This document shows, piece by piece, positions 34,318-42,532 of a DNA stretch of 64,000 bases. Each line of letters begins with the position of its first letter. Position 1 is the stretch's first letter. The translations under genes were made by a program, and so were the position numbers. This DNA is from Exiguobacterium aurantiacum DSM 6208 (GTDB lineage: Bacteria > Bacillota > Bacilli > Exiguobacteriales > Exiguobacteriaceae), in contig NZ_JNIQ01000001.1 in the NCBI RefSeq assembly GCF_000702585.1, forward strand, positions 2,113,001 through 2,177,000, written 5' to 3'. The notes below the pieces were generated by a model. The model saw nothing but the letters and a program-made list of their open reading frames with translations. It was not told where the DNA came from and did no database searches.

Positions 34318-35277
34318 TTAACGTTTCCCTTTAATATACGGGATACCGACCGACTTCGGCGCATCGGCCCGACCGACGACACCAGCGAGGGCTAGAATCG
34401 TGAGCGCGTAAGGCGCGATCAAGAGCAACACTTGCGGCACGTTATTGATGACCGGCAAGTTGCTACCGATGATCGAGAGCGCTTGCGCGAATCCGAAGAA
34501 AAGTCCGGCTCCGAGCGCGCCAAGCGGATTCCATTTACCGAAGATCATCGCGGCGATGGCGAGAAACCCTTGCCCGACAATCGTCGTCGCACTGAAGTTC
34601 GTCGTGACCGTGACGGCATACACCGCTCCGGCAAGACCGCCGAACGCCCCAGAGAGCATGACACCCATGAAACGCATCTTCGTGACGTTGATCCCCATCG
34701 TGTCTGCCGCCATCGGGTGTTCCCCGACCGAACGGAGACGAAGGCCGAACGGCGTCTTGAAGATGACGAACCAGACGACGAACGCGAGCGCGATCGCGAT
34801 GAACGACGTGTACTGGACATTAATGAAGAACATGCGGAGAATCGGGATATCCGACAAGATCGGCACGTTCTCTTTCGCGATCCGGAATTGGATGAAGTCG
34901 GTCTGCCCTTTATTGTAAAGGACACGGACGACAAAAATCGCAAGTCCGACCGCGAGCATGTTGATCGCGACACCGAGTACGGTCTGGTCGGCCCGCCACA
35001 GGATGGCTGGTACTGCCAAGAAGAGCGAGAACAGCGCCCCGATGACCATGGCGACCAAGAGCGAGATCCACGGGCTCATCCCGCCAAGACCCATGTTCGT
35101 CAGCGTCAGCGTCGTAATGATTCCCGTCGCGGCCCCGATGACCATGATTCCTTCGAGCGCGATGTTGACGACACCCGACCGTTCACTGAAGATGCCACCG
35201 AGAGCGGCGATGATGAGTGGAGTCGCATAGGCGAGTGCAACCGGTACGACGATGTAGAGGACTTCTAAGAAGCTCAT
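34318..35277 (-). CDS. nupQ: Nucleoside ABC transporter permease NupQ-like
   Basis: The 319-residue permease has about eight to nine membrane helices of the branched-chain/ribose permease type (BPD_transp_2). It pairs with NupP to form the channel. Marker segments are FSERSGVVNIALEGIM and RLRSVGEHPMAADTMGINV, the latter containing the EAA-like loop that contacts the ATPase. It overlaps nupP by 4 bp (ATGA). It is the last gene of the operon. Confidence 0.9.
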   Translation of the reverse strand: MSFLEVLYIVVPVALAYATPLIIAALGGIFSERSGVVNIALEGIMVIGAATGIITTLTLTNMGLGGMSPWISLLVAMVIGALFSLFLAVPAILWRADQTVLGVAINMLAVGLAIFVVRVLYNKGQTDFIQFRIAKENVPILSDIPILRMFFINVQYTSFIAIALAFVVWFVIFKTPFGLRLRSVGEHPMAADTMGINVTKMRFMGVMLSGAFGGLAGAVYAVTVTTNFSATTIVGQGFLAIAAMIFGKWNPLGALGAGLFFGFAQALSIIGSNLPVINNVPQVLLLIAPYALTILALAGVVGRADAPKSVGIPYIKGKR

Positions 35278-36338
35278 TTTTTCTCCACTCCTTTCTTACG
35301 ATTTCCTTTAAGTTTCTCAATGACATAGTTCAGTGCGTAACCAGACGCCACGAAGATGACGATGGCTGCGATGATGACTTTGACGAGTTCAGACGGGATG
35401 TTCGCCCCGAGCTGCATCGCGAGTCCACCGATGTTGAGTCCAGCGAACAACAAGGCCGCCAAGACGACACCGACTGCCGTGTTCGCTCCGAGAAGCGCGA
35501 CCGCGATCCCGTCGAATCCGACGCCAGTGAACGACGCGCTAAGCGTCATACCGTTGAACGTCCCGAGACCTTCCATCGCACCGGCGAGACCGGCGAACAT
35601 ACCCGAGATGACGAACGACAAGACGATGTTGCGATTGACGCTCATCCCCGCATATTGTGAGGCGTGCTTGTTGAAACCGACGGCGCGAAGCTCGTACCCG
35701 AGCGTCGTCCGTTGCAAAATGTAGTAATAGACGACCGCGGCAAGGACGGCGATGAGAATGCCCCAGTGCAAGCGTGAGAACGTCGTCAATTCTTGAAGGA
35801 GCGGCGACGAGAGCGATGCCGAATCTTTGATCGAATCTGTCCGTTCATTCGTCACGCCGATGACGCTCCGTAAAATCGCGTTCGTCGTATAGAGCGCGAT
35901 GTAGTTCATCATGATCGATGTGATGACCTCATGGACGTGGAACTTCGCCTTGAGGAAACCAGGCACGAACGCCCATGCGGCCGCAGCGAACATCGCGGCG
36001 AGCAAAGCGAGCGGCAAGTGGAGGAACATCGGCAAATCAAAGTTGATCCCGACGTACACCGCCGCCACCCAGCCGATCAACACTTGGCCTTCGACCCCGA
36101 TATTGAAGAGACCGGTGCGGAACGCGAACGCGACGGCGAGACCAGAGAAGATGAGCGGCGCGGCCGCACGAAGCGTCTCACCGATGGCGTACGGGCTGCC
36201 GAGCATGCCGTTAAAGAGCGACGAGAAGCCGCGAATCGGGTCGTAGCCGCCGATGAGCATGACGATCGCTCCGACAAATAGCCCCATCAAGATGGATAGC
36301 AGTGGGATGAGCAGTCGATTGAGTCCTAGCTTGTTCAT
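35274..36338 (-). CDS. nupP: Nucleoside ABC transporter permease NupP-like
   Basis: The 354-residue permease has about ten hydrophobic helices. It carries FRTGLFNIGVEGQVLIG and ELRAVGFNKHASQYAGM, the family markers for the first permease of BMP-type nucleoside transporters. The C-terminus is very basic (KLKGNRKKGVEKK). It overlaps both nupO (4 bp) and nupQ (4 bp), so translation is coupled through the operon. Confidence 0.9.
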   Translation of the reverse strand: MNKLGLNRLLIPLLSILMGLFVGAIVMLIGGYDPIRGFSSLFNGMLGSPYAIGETLRAAAPLIFSGLAVAFAFRTGLFNIGVEGQVLIGWVAAVYVGINFDLPMFLHLPLALLAAMFAAAAWAFVPGFLKAKFHVHEVITSIMMNYIALYTTNAILRSVIGVTNERTDSIKDSASLSSPLLQELTTFSRLHWGILIAVLAAVVYYYILQRTTLGYELRAVGFNKHASQYAGMSVNRNIVLSFVISGMFAGLAGAMEGLGTFNGMTLSASFTGVGFDGIAVALLGANTAVGVVLAALLFAGLNIGGLAMQLGANIPSELVKVIIAAIVIFVASGYALNYVIEKLKGNRKKGVEKK

Positions 36339-37861
36339 ACTGTTTCTTCCCCTCTCTTACCGCCGGCCATCAAGAAGCCGAGCTCTTGCTCTGTCGTTTC
36401 TTTCGGGTCACGAATCCCGACGATTTTCCCTTCATAGAGAACCGCGATCCGGTCGGACACATGTAAAATCTCTTCGAGCTCGAACGAGATGAGCAGGACG
36501 GCACGTCCTTTTTCACGCTCTTTGATCAACTGCTCGTGAATGAACTCGATGGCTCCGACGTCAAGACCGCGCGTCGGTTGTGCCGCAATCAACAGGTCCG
36601 GAGACCGGTCGACTTCACGGGCGATGATCGCTTTTTGTTGGTTACCGCCAGAAAGCGCACGAGCCGGCACGTCGACTGATGGAGTTCGGACGTCAAACTT
36701 CTCAATCAACGCTTTTGCTTTCTCTGCCACGGCTTTATAGTTCATCAAACCGCGTTTCGAGAAAGGCTCTTTGTAGTACGTCTGGAGCACCATGTTGTCA
36801 CGAATCGTATAATCGAGGACGAGACCATGTTTGTGCCGGTCTTGCGGGATATGGCCGACGCCCGCCTCGGTCACTTTACGAGGGGTGAATCCGGTCACAT
36901 CGTTCCCATTCAAGAAGATTTTTCCTGCCTCTGGCTTCTTCAATCCTGAGATCGCTTCGATCAATTCCGTCTGTCCGTTCCCATCGATCCCGGCAATCCC
37001 GAGAATCTCACCTGAGCGGATTTGTAAATCCAAGCCTTCGACGACTTCTAGGCCACGACTGTCTTTGACGACGAGCTTTTGAATGTCGAGAACGACTTGC
37101 TGTGGATCTGCCTTGGAATATTCCGCATCAAAGTTGACTTCGCGACCGACCATCATCTCAGCAAGGCGGTCTTCGTTGACCGTCTCGTCGATGTCGACCG
37201 TGCCGATATAGCGCCCGCGACGGATGACCGTACAGCGGTCGGCGACTTGCATGATCTCTTTTAGCTTGTGCGTGATCAAGATGATCGACTTACCCTCTTC
37301 GATGAGACGCTTCATGATCTGGATGAGTTCTTGAATCTCTTGCGGCGTCAACACGGCCGTCGGTTCATCAAAAATCAAAATCTCCGCCCCACGATAGAGC
37401 GTCTTCAAAATTTCGACACGCTGCTGCATCCCGACCGAGATGTCCTCGATCTTCGCATCCGGATCGATACGGAGTCCGTACTGTTCTGAGATGTCCATCA
37501 CTTTTTTACGCGCCGTGACACGGTCGACCGTCAACCCGCTCTTCGGTTCTGAGCCGAGGATAATGTTTTCTGTCACCGTGAACTTCTCGACGAGCATGAA
37601 GTGTTGGTGCACCATGCCGATGCCGAGGTCGTTGGCGATGTTCGGGTTCTCAATGTCCACTTTTTCTCCACGCACGCGAATCTCTCCACCTTCCGGTTGA
37701 TAGAGACCGAACAAGACGTTCATAAGCGTCGATTTCCCGGCACCGTTCTCTCCGAGAAGCGCATGAATCTCGCCTTTGCGTAGTTGGAGGGTGATATTGT
37801 CGTTCGCTACGAACGTTCCGAACTCTTTGCGAATATTGAGCATTTCAATTACATATTCCAA
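36335..37861 (-). CDS. nupO: Nucleoside ABC transporter ATP-binding protein NupO-like
   Basis: The 508-residue protein is a double ATPase. The N-terminal half has Walker A GENGAGKSTL, signature VGMQQRVEI and Walker B ILIFDEPTAVL. The C-terminal half has a degenerate Walker A (GIDGNGQTEL), signature LSGGNQQK and an unusual Walker B LLIAAQPTRGL, as usual for this family. It energises NupP/NupQ. The start is TTG with AGGGGTGG upstream. Confidence 0.93.
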   Translation of the reverse strand: MEYVIEMLNIRKEFGTFVANDNITLQLRKGEIHALLGENGAGKSTLMNVLFGLYQPEGGEIRVRGEKVDIENPNIANDLGIGMVHQHFMLVEKFTVTENIILGSEPKSGLTVDRVTARKKVMDISEQYGLRIDPDAKIEDISVGMQQRVEILKTLYRGAEILIFDEPTAVLTPQEIQELIQIMKRLIEEGKSIILITHKLKEIMQVADRCTVIRRGRYIGTVDIDETVNEDRLAEMMVGREVNFDAEYSKADPQQVVLDIQKLVVKDSRGLEVVEGLDLQIRSGEILGIAGIDGNGQTELIEAISGLKKPEAGKIFLNGNDVTGFTPRKVTEAGVGHIPQDRHKHGLVLDYTIRDNMVLQTYYKEPFSKRGLMNYKAVAEKAKALIEKFDVRTPSVDVPARALSGGNQQKAIIAREVDRSPDLLIAAQPTRGLDVGAIEFIHEQLIKEREKGRAVLLISFELEEILHVSDRIAVLYEGKIVGIRDPKETTEQELGFLMAGGKRGEETV

Positions 37862-37888
37862 GAAAGTCCACCCCTAACTTTAAGTAAA

Positions 37889-37909
37889 GGGAGACCGCAT
37901 GGGTCCCCC
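37889..37909 (-). terminator. Hairpin between nupN and nupO
   Basis: An 8-bp stem with one G-U pair (37889-37896 with 37902-37909) is followed on the minus strand by TTTACTT. The poor T-run suggests partial termination or 3' protection, giving more binding protein than transporter. Confidence 0.55.
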
Positions 37910-37922
37910 CTAACTCAATGAT

Positions 37923-39014
37923 TTATTCTACTGATTTCATGAACTCTTCAAACTCAGCGTCTGTCGCTGGAGCTGTAAGTTCGCCGTCGATCAACTGTTG
38001 GCGATACTCATCCACTTTCGAGAGGATGTCAGCCGGTACGTGCTCGTCAGACGTTTCAGCGATGCCGACACCGTCATCTTTCAAACCGAACTCGATGATC
38101 TCGCCACCTGGGAAGTTCCCTTCCATCGTCTGTTTCGATACTTCATACGTCGCCGTGTCTACACGTTTGACCATTGAAGTGAGCGTTACGTCTTCTGGGA
38201 GTCCTTCTTCGTATTGGTCACGGTCAACCCCGATCACCCATACTTCTTCGCCGTTCTTCTTACGGTTCTTCGCTTCTGTGAACACCCCTACACCTGTACC
38301 GCCTGCCGCGTGATAGATGATGTCAGAACCAGCGCCGTACATGCCTGAAGCGATCGCCGTTCCTTTTTCAGCCGAGTTGAAGTCTTCAGCGTATTTGACG
38401 TCGATTGTCGCGTCCGGGTTAACTGCCATGACGCCCGCTTTAAATCCGTTTTCGAACTTCTTGATCAAGTCAGACTCGACGCCGCCGATGAAGCCGACTT
38501 TGTCCGTTTCTGTCATGAGACCGGCAATCACACCGACGAGGAACGATCCTTCTTGCTCTTTGAACGTGATTGACGCGACGTTCGGTGCATCGACGACCAT
38601 GTCGACAATCGCGAAGTTGTTGTCAGAGAACTGGCCTGCGACTGTTTCGATGTCCTCAGCCATCAAGAAGCCGATTCCGTAGATCAAGTTGAAGTTGTCA
38701 CGCGCCAATTGTTGCAAGTTTGGCTGGTAGTCCGCTTGTTTTGAAGACTGAAGATATTTGAATCCTTCGTTCTCCGTCAAGTTGTTGTCTTCACCGAACT
38801 TCGTGAGACCTTCCCAAGCTGATTGGTTGAACGACTTATCATCTACGCCGCCCGTATCCGTTACCATCGCCACTTTGAAGTCGCCAGCTTCGCTGCCGCC
38901 GCCTTCTCCGTTTGAAGCACCTTCATTGTCGTCCCCGCCACATGCTGCGAGTACTGTCGAGAGTGTGAGACCTGCTGCTAAAGCTGAGAGAATCGTTTTT
39001 TTCTTGTTCATCAT
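37923..39014 (-). CDS. nupN: BMP-family nucleoside-binding lipoprotein NupN-like
   Basis: The 363-residue lipoprotein has signal MMNKKKTILSALAAG and lipobox LAAC (C25), then an acidic, glycine-rich linker. The Bmp domain (about residues 48-360) begins KVAMVTDTGGVDDKSFNQSAWEGL, the hallmark of nucleoside-binding BMP proteins. It captures purine nucleosides outside the membrane for NupOPQ. It heads the operon behind a candidate operator and cre site. Confidence 0.9.
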   Translation of the reverse strand: MMNKKKTILSALAAGLTLSTVLAACGGDDNEGASNGEGGGSEAGDFKVAMVTDTGGVDDKSFNQSAWEGLTKFGEDNNLTENEGFKYLQSSKQADYQPNLQQLARDNFNLIYGIGFLMAEDIETVAGQFSDNNFAIVDMVVDAPNVASITFKEQEGSFLVGVIAGLMTETDKVGFIGGVESDLIKKFENGFKAGVMAVNPDATIDVKYAEDFNSAEKGTAIASGMYGAGSDIIYHAAGGTGVGVFTEAKNRKKNGEEVWVIGVDRDQYEEGLPEDVTLTSMVKRVDTATYEVSKQTMEGNFPGGEIIEFGLKDDGVGIAETSDEHVPADILSKVDEYRQQLIDGELTAPATDAEFEEFMKSVE

Positions 39015-39055
39015 CGTCGTGTTTCCCCTTTCGGTTCATAACAATTTAGGTTGTC

Positions 39056-39084
39056 ATGTTATCAGTAGTCTTTACACCGGTATA
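39056..39084 (-). promoter_or_regulatory. Candidate promoter of nupNOPQ
   Basis: On the minus strand an extended -10 TGATAACAT (TAACAT at 39056-39061) has TATACC 17 bp upstream (39079-39084) as a weak -35. The -35 lies inside the inverted repeat at 39072-39085. Confidence 0.5.
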
Positions 39085-39085
39085 A
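39072..39085. promoter_or_regulatory. Candidate GntR/YmfC operator at the nup promoter
   Basis: TTACACCGGTATAA is a 14-bp near-perfect palindrome (one mismatched pair). It overlaps the presumed -35 of nupN, and the GntR gene is directly upstream, so it is a good candidate repressor site. I did not see a second copy in front of the regulator gene. Confidence 0.5.
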
Positions 39086-39098
39086 GAAAGCGCTTTCA
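39085..39098. promoter_or_regulatory. Candidate CcpA site (cre) upstream of nupN
   Basis: The minus strand reads TGAAAGCGCTTTCT, a perfect match to TGWAARCGYTWNCW with full palindromic symmetry. It abuts the putative operator and lies just upstream of the promoter. Confidence 0.75.
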
Positions 39099-39142
39099 CG
39101 CTGTTCCCCAAAAATAACCGTTTCCGGATAAAACGAACTTAC

Positions 39143-39862
39143 TTAGACGCGTTTGCGTACGACGTGAAAGTCGAAGCGGTCCGCTCGGAAAAAGTTTGCT
39201 GAATCAAGCAACGGTAAGTCGCTCTCATCGTAGTGCAGTTGCTTTAATGCGAGTAACGGTTGGTCCGTCTGAAGTTGAGTCGAGATTTCGGTGCTCACAC
39301 TCGGTTCGATGTGCGTGATCGCATATGCGACCCGACGTCCTACCTCTTTTTCGAGTGCGTCGAACAACGACTTCCCTTCTGTCAAGGCTTCAGGATTAGA
39401 AACGAGATGTGCGGGAATCTTGTCCACACAGTATACGACCGGTGTTTCGTCCGCATAACGAATCCGTACAATCCGATAAATCGGTGAGTTCGGTTCGATT
39501 TTTAGACGGTCGGCTTCTCTCTCTGTCGCTAACACCTTTTCGGCCACCAATACTTTTGTTCCCGGTGTCATTTTGGCGCGCATGATCATGTCCGTCACGC
39601 TGAACAGTTCTTCAATCCCCGACGTGAAGGGAGGTTTTGAACTGATGAACGTTCCGACGCCATGTTTTCGCACGACAAATTTCTCGTCTTCGAGGATACG
39701 GAGCGCTTCTCGGAGCGTCGCACGACTGACTCCTAGTTGCTTCGACAACTCGAATTCTGAAGGAAGCTTTTCTCCTTCACGATAGACACCCTCATCGATA
39801 TCCTGCTTGATTTTCTCAATCACCCGGAGATAGAGCAAGCGATGATCGAGCTTGATCGACAT
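39143..39862 (-). CDS. ymfC: GntR/HutC-family regulator, YmfC-like
   Basis: The 239-residue protein has an N-terminal winged helix (residues 5-70, GEKLPSEFELSKQLGVSRATLREALRILE) and a C-terminal UTRA ligand domain (about 95-235, YRIVRIRYADETPVVY). UTRA domains sense small molecules. It sits between ftsK and nupN, a linkage I recall from other Bacilli, and probably controls the nucleoside transporter. The start at 39862 gives the family N-terminus; an upstream Met is four codons away. Confidence 0.85.
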   Translation of the reverse strand: MSIKLDHRLLYLRVIEKIKQDIDEGVYREGEKLPSEFELSKQLGVSRATLREALRILEDEKFVVRKHGVGTFISSKPPFTSGIEELFSVTDMIMRAKMTPGTKVLVAEKVLATEREADRLKIEPNSPIYRIVRIRYADETPVVYCVDKIPAHLVSNPEALTEGKSLFDALEKEVGRRVAYAITHIEPSVSTEISTQLQTDQPLLALKQLHYDESDLPLLDSANFFRADRFDFHVVRKRV

Positions 39863-40214
39863 GGGCCTCACCACCTTTACCTATTCTTACCAGTGCTCAG
39901 ACATCTGACGTATGAATGCCCTTGCCAATATTAAGTATAGGGATTCCAGAATTAGAACGCAATAGTTTTTGTTCGGAATCAAGGAAATATTTTAACTTGA
40001 AGGGATTCCGTTCACCTCTTAGTCTATATTACCTGTTCACTGTCGGTTTGAAAAGAATCTGTAAAATGTAAACGGTATTAAAATATGAAAGCGTTTCACG
40101 GTTTTCAGTAGTATGGCTCATTTACTCATATAGGTACGATGTGCTATATTAGTCGGCGCCAACGGGCTTGTTTTCAGAATTGACCTCCTATTGCCTTTTC
40201 ACCGAAAAAACAAT
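39863..40214. other. Intergenic stretch between the GntR gene and ftsK
   Basis: No coding region with a ribosome binding site and no RNA gene was recognised in these 350 bp. The part nearest the GntR gene holds its probable promoter (39934-39962). The middle is AT-rich and contains a TGAAAGCGTTTCA element at 40086 that lacks one base of a cre site. The distal end leads into the ftsK terminator. Confidence 0.6.
39934..39962 (-). promoter_or_regulatory. Probable promoter of the GntR gene
   Basis: On the minus strand TTGCGT (39957-39962) and TATACT (39934-39939) are 17 bp apart, about 70 bp before the start codon. Confidence 0.55.
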
Positions 40215-40260
40215 AAAAAACGAACGTTATGATATATAAAAATCATAACGTTCGTTTTTT
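40215..40260. terminator. Bidirectional terminator after ftsK
   Basis: A perfect 19-bp stem (40215-40233 with 40242-40260) has six A on one side and six T on the other. It ends 5 bp from the ftsK stop codon. Confidence 0.9.
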
Positions 40261-40265
40261 ATGTT

Positions 40266-42476
40266 TCATACATCTTGTTCGTTGACAAGTACTTTCCGAG
40301 GCTTCGAACCTTCAGACGGACCGACGTATCCAGCTTGTTCAAGCGAATCGATTAAACGGGCCGCCCGATTGTAGCCGATCCGGAATCTTCGTTGAATCAT
40401 CGATGTCGACGCTGTCTCTTGCGTCAAGATGAATTGTACGACTTCCCCGAACAACGAGTCATCGGAATCAATCGTCGTCACTTCTTCTTCTTTCGGCATC
40501 ATCGCTTCGACATATTGCGCCCGTTGTTGCGCGATGACGTGATTGACGACCGTCTCGACTTCTTGATCAGAGACGAACGCCCCTTGGACACGGACAGGCT
40601 TGTTCATGCCGTTGGCGAGCATGAGCATATCGCCACGTCCTAGTAATTTCTCGGCACCACCCCCGTCGAGGATCGTCCGTGAATCCGTCTGCGAAGAGAC
40701 GGCGAAGGCGATACGGGATGGGATGTTCGCTTTAATGACGCCGGTGATGACGTCGACCGACGGCCGTTGCGTGGCGAGCACCATATGGATGCCCGCCGCC
40801 CGTGCCATCTGGGCGAGACGCATGATCGCGTCCTCGACATCGTTCGAGGCGACCATCATGAGATCGGCAAGTTCATCGACGATGACGACGATGAACGGAA
40901 GCCGTTTCGCGTCCTCATCCTCAGACTTGTCGACGAGTTCGTTGTAACCTTCGATGTTACGGACGCCATAGCGGCTGAACAGCTCGTACCGTCGCTCCAT
41001 TTCGGCGACGACTTGTTTGAGTGCCTGCGCTGCTTTCTTCGGGTCTGTGACGACCGGGGTCAATAAGTGCGGGACGCCGTTATAAACGTTCAGCTCGACC
41101 ATTTTCGGGTCGATCATCATGAGACGAACCTCGTCCGGACGCGTCCGCATCAAGATTGATACGATCATACCGTTAATGCAGACCGATTTTCCTGACCCGG
41201 TCGACCCCGCCACGAGCAAGTGCGGCATTTTGTTCAAGGCGACCGTCACCGTCTCCCCGCTAATACTTCTTCCGAGGGCGACGAGAAGCGGTGACACTTC
41301 CCGTTTGACCGGTTCGGCTTCGAGTACCTCACGAAGACAGACCGGTGCGACTTCTTGGTTCGGGACCTCGATGCCGATAGCCGCCTTCCCTGGGATCGGC
41401 GCCTCGATTCGGATATCTTTCGCGGCGAGTGCTAACGCCAAGTCATCGCTCAGTGATGTGATCCGGCTCACTTTCACACCGATATCAGGTTGAAGCTCGT
41501 ATTTCGTCACGGTCGGACCGAGATGAATCTTCAACACTTTGACTCCGACCCCGAAAGATTTCAGCGTCTGGACGAGTTTCGTCGCATTCGCTTTCAAGCG
41601 GGCGTTCTCGCCGGACAAGTCGGTGACGACCGGCTCAGACAAGATTGCGAACGTTGGAAGCTCGTACGTGGCAGATACATCTTGGGCGGCGGTCATCATC
41701 ATGTCCTCGGTCGGCATGTCCGTTACGTCGTCTGCGCGCTCCGTCGTGTTCGTGTCTTGTTTTTGTTCCTGCTTCTCGGCAACGACTCGTTCACTGAATC
41801 CGACGATCGGGATATCGTGCATCGTCACCGCATCCGTTTCCGGTTCAGCATCCGGCGCGTTACGTGACGCCTCTGCTTCACGTGGGACGGCAGGCGTCGC
41901 TTTCTTCCGGGCCGGGCTCACCTTCCGCTCAGGCCGCTCCCGTTCCTGCCACTCTTGCTTGATCGCTTGACCGGATTCGAGCAGTCTCCGACCGACACTG
42001 CGCCAAACCGTTGGTGATAGTAAAGAGATACCGACGACGAGACAGATGATTCCGAGGAAGACGATTCCGAAGTCGGACAGTAAGTAATGGTTTAACTCAT
42101 AGAGCGAGCCGTTGATGGCGCCGCGCTCGGATCCCCAGACGAGGTCACCAAACAACAAAAAGGCAATAAAAAGAAGCATAATCCCGGCCCGCTGTCCGGG
42201 ACGCCAATCGTTCAAGAAGATAAGCAACGTGAACGCGATCGCCAAATACGTCAATGCGCCCCAGCCGCCGAACAACGTTACTGCGAGCGACGACGTCCGT
42301 GCACCGACCAATCCGAACTCGAACAATGAAAAGATGAACGCCGTCATCGCCAGAACGAAGGCGACCCAGCCATATGTACGCCAAGGGACCGGTTGCTTTC
42401 GCGTCCTTGTCGCCGGTCGCTTCCGCTTCGTCGTCGTGGTCTTTCTCGTTTTTTGAGCCACCTTTTTTTGTGCCAC
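40266..42476 (-). CDS. ftsK: DNA translocase FtsK/SpoIIIE
   Basis: The 736-residue septal motor pumps chromosomal DNA during division. A very basic N-terminus (residues 1-28) is followed by four membrane helices (to about 165) and a charged linker. The RecA-like motor follows, with AGSTGSGKSVCINGM and VIVDELADLMM. A C-terminal gamma domain (about 665-736) reads polar DNA signals. The start is GTG with AGGAGG upstream. Synteny with rnjB and ymfC matches spoIIIE of Bacillus, but no sporulation genes are nearby, so an FtsK-like vegetative role is more likely. Confidence 0.93.
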   Translation of the reverse strand: MAQKKVAQKTRKTTTTKRKRPATRTRKQPVPWRTYGWVAFVLAMTAFIFSLFEFGLVGARTSSLAVTLFGGWGALTYLAIAFTLLIFLNDWRPGQRAGIMLLFIAFLLFGDLVWGSERGAINGSLYELNHYLLSDFGIVFLGIICLVVGISLLSPTVWRSVGRRLLESGQAIKQEWQERERPERKVSPARKKATPAVPREAEASRNAPDAEPETDAVTMHDIPIVGFSERVVAEKQEQKQDTNTTERADDVTDMPTEDMMMTAAQDVSATYELPTFAILSEPVVTDLSGENARLKANATKLVQTLKSFGVGVKVLKIHLGPTVTKYELQPDIGVKVSRITSLSDDLALALAAKDIRIEAPIPGKAAIGIEVPNQEVAPVCLREVLEAEPVKREVSPLLVALGRSISGETVTVALNKMPHLLVAGSTGSGKSVCINGMIVSILMRTRPDEVRLMMIDPKMVELNVYNGVPHLLTPVVTDPKKAAQALKQVVAEMERRYELFSRYGVRNIEGYNELVDKSEDEDAKRLPFIVVIVDELADLMMVASNDVEDAIMRLAQMARAAGIHMVLATQRPSVDVITGVIKANIPSRIAFAVSSQTDSRTILDGGGAEKLLGRGDMLMLANGMNKPVRVQGAFVSDQEVETVVNHVIAQQRAQYVEAMMPKEEEVTTIDSDDSLFGEVVQFILTQETASTSMIQRRFRIGYNRAARLIDSLEQAGYVGPSEGSKPRKVLVNEQDV

Positions 42477-42490
42477 TTTCCATTCCTCCT

Positions 42491-42525
42491 AAAAAAAGAA
42501 GGCAAAAGTCAGATGACTTTTGCCT
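42491..42525 (-). terminator. Intrinsic terminator after the RNase J gene
   Basis: A perfect 12-bp repeat (42500-42511 with 42514-42525) is followed on the minus strand by CTTTTTTT. It ends transcription before ftsK. Confidence 0.8.
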
Positions 42526-42532
42526 CAATTCA

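Noticed and set aside
34432-35268. Plus-strand open frame of 278 codons opposite nupQ
   Set aside because: The translation is almost wholly charged (D, R, E, H), as expected from antisense reading of a GC-rich membrane protein gene. There is no ribosome binding site.
40080-40100. cre-like TGAAAGCGTTTCA element
   Set aside because: It lacks one base of the consensus spacing and has no clear promoter around it.
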